Positions 56,361 to 64,000 of a DNA stretch of 64,000 bases are shown piece after piece. The stretch's first letter is position 1. Each line of letters opens with the position of its first letter. A program made the position numbers and the translations under genes. The notes below the pieces were generated by a model. That model ran no database searches, was not told where the DNA came from, and saw nothing but the letters and a program-made list of their open reading frames with translations. The stretch comes from Arachis hypogaea (Eukaryota; Streptophyta; Magnoliopsida; Fabales; Fabaceae), in contig NC_092052.1 in NCBI RefSeq assembly GCF_003086295.3, positions 73,897,559-73,961,558 on the forward strand, in the 5' to 3' direction.

Positions 56361-59300
56361 ATGATGCGTTCACTGCCTGATCCGAGCTTAGCCGCTTTTG
56401 ATCCTGAAATTGAAAGAACTCTTTCACGTATTAGGCGAGCTCGACGTCGGTTAGCCTCTGAGGGTGGTGAAGTGATTGTTATCAATTCACCAGTCTCATC
56501 TGAGGGTGAATCTGAACCGCCATCTGAGAGCGAGACAAGCTCATTTACTACTGATTCAGTTGATTCACGTGCAAGTAACATGGAAGCACCTAGGAGGATT
56601 ACTCTCTAGGAGGCAGGAGCCCCAAACTTCACCCTACAACCGTATCAAGTGCATCATCCAAATCTGGCTGCAGATTTTGAATTGAAGACTGCACTAATCA
56701 ACTTGATGCCCAAATTTCATGGCTTACCTGCTCAAGAGCCTATTAAGCACCTTAGGGATTTCCAAACAGCCTGTTCTACTGTTAGGCGTAATAGTGCAGA
56801 TGAAACTTCTATTCTGTTAACTGCCTTCCCGTTTTCTCTGGAGGGAAAGGTAAGGGAGTGGTACTACTCCCAACCTAAAGCAATTGTTACCAACTGGGAT
56901 ATGCTTAGCAGAAAATTTTTGGAAAAATACTTTCCATCTGAAGTCACAGATAGACTGAAAAAAGAAATCTCCTACATTGCTCAAGGTGACTCGGAGACTC
57001 TCTATGAGTACTAGGAGCGTTTTAAGAACCTTCTAGACGCATGCCCCCATCACATGATTGATAGACTAGTATTAATCAGCTACTTCACTCAAGGCATGAA
57101 CCCCCAGGATAAGGCTACATTGGATGGTTCTAGTAATAGTTCTATGAAAAAGTACAGGACCGCAGATGAAGCATAGCAACTGATCAGCGACTTAGCTGAG
57201 TCCACTAGGAATCACAAGCAGAGGCACAGCCACTCAAAAGCTATTGCAGAGATCTCTTCTAGCGGTGAGACTACTGCTCTTACACAGAGTATATGTGAAA
57301 TGACCAACCTACTGAAACAGATGCAGTTAAATCAACAACAAGCACATAAAGCTCAACCTTCCCCACCACAACAAAGCCAACAGTTAGTTCCACAAAGAGT
57401 ATGTGGGATCTGTGCTGATTATAGTCATTATATTGATGAATGTCCGCAGCTCCAACAGGAAGACAACACTGTGGCAGCTACTCATAACTTCTATGACCGT
57501 CCAAATCAAGGATACAATCAACAAGGTGGCAACTACAACCAAGGTGGACACTATAACCAAGGATGGCAAGACAACTCCAACCAAGGTTGGAGGGATAGCT
57601 ATAACAAAGGGGGCAGAGATAAATATGAAAACCAGAGGTAGAATAACAACAACAGGCAGCAAAATCAGAACCAGCCTTACAGAGCACCTCACCTGAGACA
57701 GTCCCAAGGACCCCATCACAACTAACAAGTTCCCCAGATCACCTATCGTAATTCTTCATCAAATGACGAGATGCTTCGTTCTCTTGCACAAGGATAACAA
57801 GATATGCAGACACAGCTAATCTCTACTTTAAATGGTTTGAATGCCACTTTACAAGCTCTCGCCTCTAGGATAGATTCATTACCTACTCCCATTAACCAAC
57901 CTTTAAGCTCTAGTGGAATTCCTTCTTAACCCTTACCTAACCCCAAGGGTGGCATCAACGCCATTACTTTGAGGTCCAGAACCACACTGCAAGAGAGGAA
58001 CCATGAGGAGCCAAGCCTACCAGAACACACCACAACTGAGAATGTAGTGGAAGTGGAAGATGCTGAAGAGGAAGAGGACGTACAAGACATAGTTGAAGAA
58101 GAAGCAGTTCAACGACAGAATGAAGCACCAAAGGATGCAAAGGCTGCAAGTAACGCCCTTTCTATCCCATTTTCACAACTTGCAAGGAAGCCCAGAAAGC
58201 AGATGGAACTTGATCCCAAAATGGTAGAAATATTCAAAAAGGTTGAGGTAATTGTTCCCCTTTTTTATGTCATTCAGCAGGTACCTAAATACACAAAGTT
58301 TCTAAAAGATTTGTGCATACATAAAGATAAAATTAATGAATTAGAAACTATTCCTTTAGGTAGTTCTATATCTGCTTTAATAGGAGGTATACCTGAAAAA
58401 TGTAGTGATCCAGGTCCATGTATGGTTAACTGTACCATAGGAAGTGTACTATTTTCCGACTGCATGTGCAATTTAGGAGCGTGTGTTAGTATAATGCCAT
58501 TGTCTATATATGATACTTTGAGACTCCCTCCTTTAAAAAGGTCGGCAGCTCGTTTGTGTTAGCAGATAAAAGCATTATTACAGTAGTTGAAATTGCTGAA
58601 GATGTATTAGTGAGCATTAAGGGGCTCACATTTCCTATTGACTTCTATATCCTAGAAATGCCCCCTAATGACTCAGGAAGACCATCATCAATCCTGCTTG
58701 GAAGACCATTCCTGAAGACTTCAAAGTTCAAGCTGGATGCATTCTCAGGAACTTACTCCTTTGAGATAGATGGTAGAATAGTGAGTTTCAGTTTAAATGA
58801 AGCTATGAAGCACCCTCCGAAAGATCATTCTATCTTCCAGTGCGACATCATTGATGAAGCTATAGCTGAAGTTCACCAAGAAGAAATAGAAGAGAAGTAC
58901 ATAGAGCAAGGTCCAAGTGTGGGGACACCTTTTGAACACAATGAGCACACTGTGCCATTATCACTAGCCCCGAATGATCCAGAGCCTAGCCAAGAGCCTA
59001 AATTAGAATTAAATCCCTTCCCTCCAAACCTCAAGTATGCTTACCTTGAGAATAATCAGAAATTCCCAGTTATCATTGCAAGGGAACTCACCTCTCAACA
59101 AGAAGAGCAACTGCTCAGTGTGTTGAGAAAACATAAGAAAGCAATTGGATGGAGCTTGGCGGATATAGTAGGCATCAGTCCCCAAGTTTGTGAGCACAGA
59201 ATATTCTTAGAAGAGGGAGCAAAGCCTATCCGTCAGCCTCAAAGAAGATTGAATCCCACCATCTTAGAAGTTGTCAAGAAAGAAGTAACCAGACTACTTG

Positions 59301-60723
59301 AAGCAGATATCATTTATCCCATCTTAGACAGTGAATGGGTCAGTCCAGTACAAGTGGTGCCCAAGAAGTCTGGAGTCACAACAATAAAGAATGAGCACGG
59401 AGAGCTCCTGACAACTAAAGTGCAGAATTCATGGAGAGTTTGCATTGACTATAGGCGTCTCAATCAAGCCACTCGCAAGGATCATTACCCCTTGCCATTC
59501 ATTGATCAGATGCTTGATCGCCTGTCAGGTAAATCCCATTATTGCTTTTTAGATGGTTATACAAGATATTTTCAAATTCATATAGCTCCTGAAGATCAGA
59601 AGAAGACCACTTTTACATGTCCCTTTAGAATGTATGCTTATAAAAGAATGCCTTTTGCCTTGTGCAATACACCTGCTACTTTCCAAAGATGCATGATGAG
59701 TATCTTTTCAAATCTTATTAAGAACTGTATGGAAGTTTTTATGGATAATTTCAGCATATATGGTGATTCATTTAGCCTTTGCTTGGATAGTTTATCTAGA
59801 GTATTAGAAAGGTGTGTTAGTACAAACCTTGTATTGAATTTTGAGAAATGTCACTTTATGGTAAAACAAGGAATTGTACTAGGACATGTTGTGTCTAATA
59901 CTGTCATTTCTGTAGATCCAGCAAAGGTAGATGTCATTTCTAGTTTACCTTACCCCTCTTCCATGAGGGAAGTCCGTTCGTTCCTTGGCCATGCAGGTTT
60001 TTACAGGAGATTCATTAAGGACTTCAGTAAGGTAGCATTGCCTTTATCCAGATTGCTGCAGAAAGATATTGAGTTCGAGTTCAGTGAGGATTGCATGCAA
60101 GCGTTTGATAAGCTGAAGATCGCCCTGACTCAAGCTCCAATTGTGAGAGAGGACCAGACTAGAGCCAGCCATTTGAAATTATGTGTGATGCTTCCAACCA
60201 TGCAGTGGGAGCGGCGCTGGCTCAGCGCGAAGGTAAGGATCCTTTTGTAATTGCTTATGCATCTAAGACTATAGATGCTGCTCAATCTAATTACACTACT
60301 ACTGAAAAAGAGCTTCTTGCTATTATTTTTGCTCTGGATAAATTCCAAGCCTATTTACTTGGTACTAAGGTAGTAGTGTACTCAGACCATGCAGCTCTAA
60401 AATATTTATTAGCTAAAAAGGATTCCAAACCAAGGCTAATACGTTGGATACTGCTGCTGCAAGAATTTGATTTAAAAATTAAGGATAGGAGTGGTAACCA
60501 GAATTTAGTGGCAGACCACTTGAGTCGCCTTAAGCACATTAAGGATGACTGCACTCCTATAAATGATACTTTTCCATTCGATATCTTACATGAAATATCT
60601 GAAGTAGTTCCTTGGTATGCACCTGTAGCTAATTATCTAGTTAGCCACACTTTTCCTCCAAATTTCACTAAGCATCAAAGAGACAAGCTGAAAAGTGAGT
60701 CCAAATATTATATATGGGATGAC
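56361..60723 (+). pseudogene. Athila-like gag-protease-RT-RNase H, decayed and truncated
   Basis: gag from ATG 56361 has a capsid-like region (FELKTALINLMPKFHGL, FSLEGKVREWYYSQP) and a CX2CX4HX4C knuckle at about 57400-57440. A Gly/Asn/Gln-rich tail and acidic linker follow. Protease around 58430-58720 reads CNLGA where CDLGA is expected (AAT at 58470). RT at about 59250-59800 has CIDYRRLN and FMDNFS, the second catalytic Asp changed to Asn (59747-59749). RNase H is at 60180-60500 ([32 protein letters not shown]). Stops occur at 56607, 57012, 57174, 57639, 57723, 57795 and 57927, with frameshifts near 58550 and 60150. Integrase is cut off by the insertion at 60724. Confidence 0.88.
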
Positions 60724-60955
60724 TGATAAACCCCATTTGTAGGGTTTATCTTGTGCTTAATTTAGGGGATTTTATAACCTTTTACCCACATATATCCAAT
60801 GAAATTGCATGGTTTTATAACTTCTCCTTTAATTGTGCTTAAGAGTGAAAACATGCTTTTTAGGTCCTTAATTGTTTAATCTTGATTTACCTTTGATTTC
60901 ATTAGATGCCTTGATATGTTTGTTAAGTGATTTCAGATTTAGGAGGTAAATATTG
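60724..60955 (+). repeat. LTR fragment (5' 230 bp)
   Basis: TGATAAACCCC start, nearly identical to 61298-61530, inserted after the 60721 GAC of the pol gene. It then breaks into 3' internal sequence. Confidence 0.8.
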
Positions 60956-61260
60956 GATCAACCCTAAACACTTGAGCGAATAGAGTGCAAACACATCCGG
61001 TGAGGGTTTGATGCTCAATTACATGTTTTCACCTATGATCATCATTCTTCATGCATGTTTGTAAAATATTTAATAGCTCAATTCAATTGTGGTTTGGCAT
61101 GGTTGCTAATACCTTTAGCCCTTGTGCATATATGCTTCTTGGACATTGATTTATTTTGACCAAGCAATTGCATTCATGTAGATAGTTGCATATAGTTTAG
61201 GTTGCATTTAAATGAGATTTCATTGAATAAATGTTGATACCCTTTACTTTCTCTTGGTAT
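60956..61260 (+). other. Athila-type 3' internal sequence
   Basis: ACACTTGAGCGAATAG...GGTGAGGGTTTGATGCTCAATT resembles 13618-13680. No gene. Confidence 0.5.
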
Positions 61261-61297
61261 AAGCATGAGGACATGCTTGGTTTAAGTGTGGGGAGGT
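61261..61297 (+). promoter_or_regulatory. Hairpin plus polypurine tract before LTR
   Basis: AAGCATG-AGGA-CATGCTT (61261-61278), GG, then TTTAAGTGTGGGGAGGT ending at the LTR start. Confidence 0.7.
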
Positions 61298-62846
61298 TGA
61301 TAAACCCCATTTGTAGGATTTATCTTGTGCTTAATTTAGGGGATTTTATAACCTTTTATCCACATTTATCCAATGAAATTGCATGGTTTTATAACTTCTC
61401 CTTTAATTGTGCTTACGAGTAAAAACATGCTTTTTAGGTCCTTAATTGTTTAATCTTGATTTACCTTTGATTCCATTAGATGCCTTGATATGTTTGTTAA
61501 TTAATTTCAGATTTAGGAGGCAAATATTGGATCAAGGGAATGAAGGAAAAGCATGTAGAAATGGAGAACTCATGAAGAAATGAAGGAATCGCAAAAGCTG
61601 TCAAGCCGACCTCTTCGCACTTAATTGACCATAACTTGAGCTACAGAAGTCCAAATGATGCGGTTCTAGTTGCGTTGGAAAGCTAACATCTGGGGCTTCG
61701 AAACGATATAAAATTTGCCATAGTTTCTACACGTATGGTGATGCTTACATGCACTGTACGCGCACGCATCATTGCTGCCATATGATCCACTTAAAGCAAT
61801 ACGTGGCCAGCGAATTCTAAAGCCTTGTGGGCCCAATCCAACTCATTTCTGATGCTATTTGACCCAAGGATTGAAGAGGGATGAGACATGAAGCCATTAG
61901 TTTAGTTTTATTTTAGTTTTCACATGCTTTTATTTAGTTTCTAGAGAGAGAAGCTATCTCTTCTCTCTAGGATTAGGAGTAGGTTTTTGATCTAGATTTG
62001 GAACTCTTAGATCTAGTTTAATTTCATACTTTGATTTAATTTTCCTTTAAAATTTCTAGTTCCTCTTCTTCTCCTCTCTCTAATTTTGTATTTCATTCTT
62101 GTGATTCTCTAGTTTTATGTTCATGCACTTTTGTTTCTTCTATTTTCATTTCAATGTAATTTATGATTCATGTCTCTTTATTGTTCATTTGATTTGTTGT
62201 TGTTTAATTTCTTGCAATTGAGTAGTGTAGATTTACTTTCCTTGCACTTTTTACTATGCTTTCCTTTTATGCCTTCTAAGTGTTTGATAAAATGCTTGGT
62301 TGGATTTTAGAGTAGATTTTAGTGCTCTTGGCTTGGGAAGGTAACTTAGGAACTCTTGAGTTACTAATGTCCAAGTGATTGACGATTGGGAGCCATTAAC
62401 TCTAGATCTCACTAATTGATTTGGTGGAGAACTAGGACTTATGGTCTTGGATTGACATAGCTCACTTGACTTTCCTTTATTTGTTAGAGGATGACTTAGT
62501 GGGGTTGATTCTAGCCAATTCTCATGTTGTGGTTAGTAATTAGGATAGAGATCCTTGACCACCAAACCTTGCCAAGGCCTTTTTGTTATTCGAATTTCAT
62601 TGCCATTTACCTTCATGTCTAATATCTCAAAAACTCCAAACATAGCTCCATAACCAATAACAAGGCACTTTATTGCAATTCCTAGGGAGAACGACCCGAG
62701 GTTTAAATACTTCGGTTTATAGATTTTAGGGGTTTGTTTTAGTGACAAACAAATTTTTGTATGAAAGGACTATTGTTGGTTTAGAAACTATATTGCAACG
62801 AGCTTTCATTTGTGAATTCTAAACCACACGAAAGTCCAAATCATCA
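61298..62846 (+). repeat. LTR (1549 bp), PPT before and primer site after
   Basis: TGATAAACCCC to AATCATCA. It is preceded by a PPT and followed by a tRNA-Asp site and leader ORF, so it serves as both 3' and 5' LTR in the assembled order. Confidence 0.85.
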
Positions 62847-62849
62847 AAA

Positions 62850-62867
62850 TAGCGCCGTTGCCGGGGA
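62850..62867 (+). other. Primer-binding site, tRNA-Asp type
   Basis: TAGCGCCGTTGCCGGGGA, one mismatch. Confidence 0.85.
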
Positions 62868-63017
62868 GTTGCAATGGTGTTGTGTTATTGGTTATTGTAT
62901 ATATGTGAATATTGTGAATATCTTGATTTTTGGATTGCTTGTTAGTTTTTGCTAGTTTTAGGACTTTGTTTCATTATTTCTTCTATTAGCTTTTGAATTT
63001 TATTTTCTCTTTTCATT

Positions 63018-64000
63018 ATGAACTCTCACTTTGGCTATGAGTTTGGTTCTAATTATGTTGTAGGAAATGAGAGCTACAATGAAGATGTATATCAAGGATG
63101 GGATAATCAAAGGTGGGAGGAGCCATATGCATATGATCAATCTTCATGGCAACAACCTCCACCAATGCACTATGAAGAAAAGCCATTCTATGATGCACAC
63201 CAATCTAATGGCTATGGTGAATCTCCTTGTGACTTTCAAGAACCACCACCATATGCCTATGAGTCATATCCTTAACATGAACCTCAACCATACTCACAAG
63301 CCTCCTTTCACCAAACACCTCCATATGACCTTGATCCATATCCACCATACCAACCACCTTTTGAACCATATGAGACATACATGGAACCACCACTCCAACA
63401 TCACTACTCCCAAGAACCACCTCAATATATACCACCATACCCTTACCACGACACACTACCTCATCCTTACCAAGAAGAACCACCTTCCTATTATGAACCC
63501 TTCTCCAAGAAAATGAACCCTCTTATCCATCCCAATCCTCAAAGGATGAAACCCTTAGCCTTATACTTCAAGGGCAAGGAGAAATGCAAAGGGAGACACT
63601 AGAATTTGTGTCTACCTTGACCAAGGTAGTAAGCATTTTAATCTCCCAATACTTGAGCACTCAAAGCACTCCCATGGTCACATGTGGAGAATCAATTGAA
63701 AAGCATAGCATGAAGGAGAGATTGGAAACTCTGGTGGAGAATGAGGGATGTTATTTTGTATTAGAGCAATTGGAGGAGCCTATGATCATTGAAGAAGAGG
63801 AAGAAGTGGTTGAAGACTTAGGAGATGCAGAACCTCCTTGGAAACCTAAAGTTGAAGAAAACCTCTCCAAGAAGGTTGAATTTGATGTTGAGGAGGAGAG
63901 TGCACAACCTCCAAAACAACTTTTGAATGAAGACTTGGAGGGAATGAAGCAAGAATTGAGTTCCCTTGGTAATGAAGATCATGCATCCAACCTTCTTGGT
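63018..64000 (+). pseudogene. Tyr/Pro-rich leader protein, second copy, runs off window
   Basis: ATG at 63018: MNSHFGYEFGSNYVVGNESY, then Pro/Tyr repeats (PYPPYQPPFEPYE, PPYPYHD). There is a TAA at 63273 in the otherwise continuing frame and a shift near 63550. The acidic part then follows in line (GEMQRETLEFVSTLTKVV, then EEEEEVVEDLGDAEPPW). This uninterrupted order shows that the copy at 3381-5250 is inverted in the middle. No named domain is recognised. The end is beyond the window. Confidence 0.6.

Noticed and set aside
56354..56581. Minus-strand 75-codon frame
   Set aside because: Shadow of the gag N-terminus starting at 56361 on the plus strand.

Overview
This window is a plant intergenic block made almost entirely of transposable elements, with no host gene, rRNA, tRNA gene or CRISPR array that I can support. 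Legume is likely and peanut (Arachis) is my best guess. The guess rests on recollection of two repeat signatures, CTGGCGTTTAACGCCAG palindromes and ACGCGTACGCGT runs, and not on a search. Almost every primer-binding site matches 18 nt of the 3' end of plant tRNA-Asp, which fits the Athila/Tat side of Ty3/gypsy. Fragments of two chromovirus-like elements and one MITE are also present.

Layout. 1-1206 is an LTR remnant whose partner is the complete LTR at 50143-51622. 1207-1733 is an internal tail ending in a polypurine tract. 1734-8695 is a second element: LTR, tRNA-Asp site, a Tyr/Pro-rich leader protein with an inverted middle, an intron-like spacer and a broken ORF2. 8696-13908 is Athila-type 3' sequence holding a chromovirus gag-protease fragment, a chromovirus LTR piece and a MITE. 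13914-50102 is a composite minus-strand insertion flanked by the 5-bp duplication CTTAG; it carries LTRs of one family at both ends and several related elements in both orientations. Nested in it is the best preserved element, 22858-33714 on the plus strand: 1723-bp LTRs, duplication GTAAC, a gag-protease gene with one stop codon and an intact 380-codon ORF2. 51623-54713 holds a spacer and a chromovirus 5' LTR on the minus strand. 54714-60723 is a plus-strand Athila-like gag-pol element, interrupted at 60724 by another element that runs off the window.

How the parts relate. Elements of the TGATGAGCGG-LTR family carry gag-protease plus an ORF2 of the putative plant transposon protein type but no reverse transcriptase or integrase, so they must depend on an autonomous relative. 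A decayed minus-strand pol at 17.4-20.5 kb, fused to the same 3' region, is the likely trace of that relative.

The most interesting signals are non-coding. (1) A 7-8 bp hairpin with a GGA-type tetraloop, followed 2-6 nt later by TAAGTKTGG, sits just upstream of 3' LTRs in families whose stem sequences differ completely, and a copy sits upstream of ORF2. (2) Arrays of palindromes keep an exact 31-bp period even where the palindromes have decayed. (3) The LTR of the 22858-33714 element appears to have grown outward by repeatedly absorbing its own primer-binding site.
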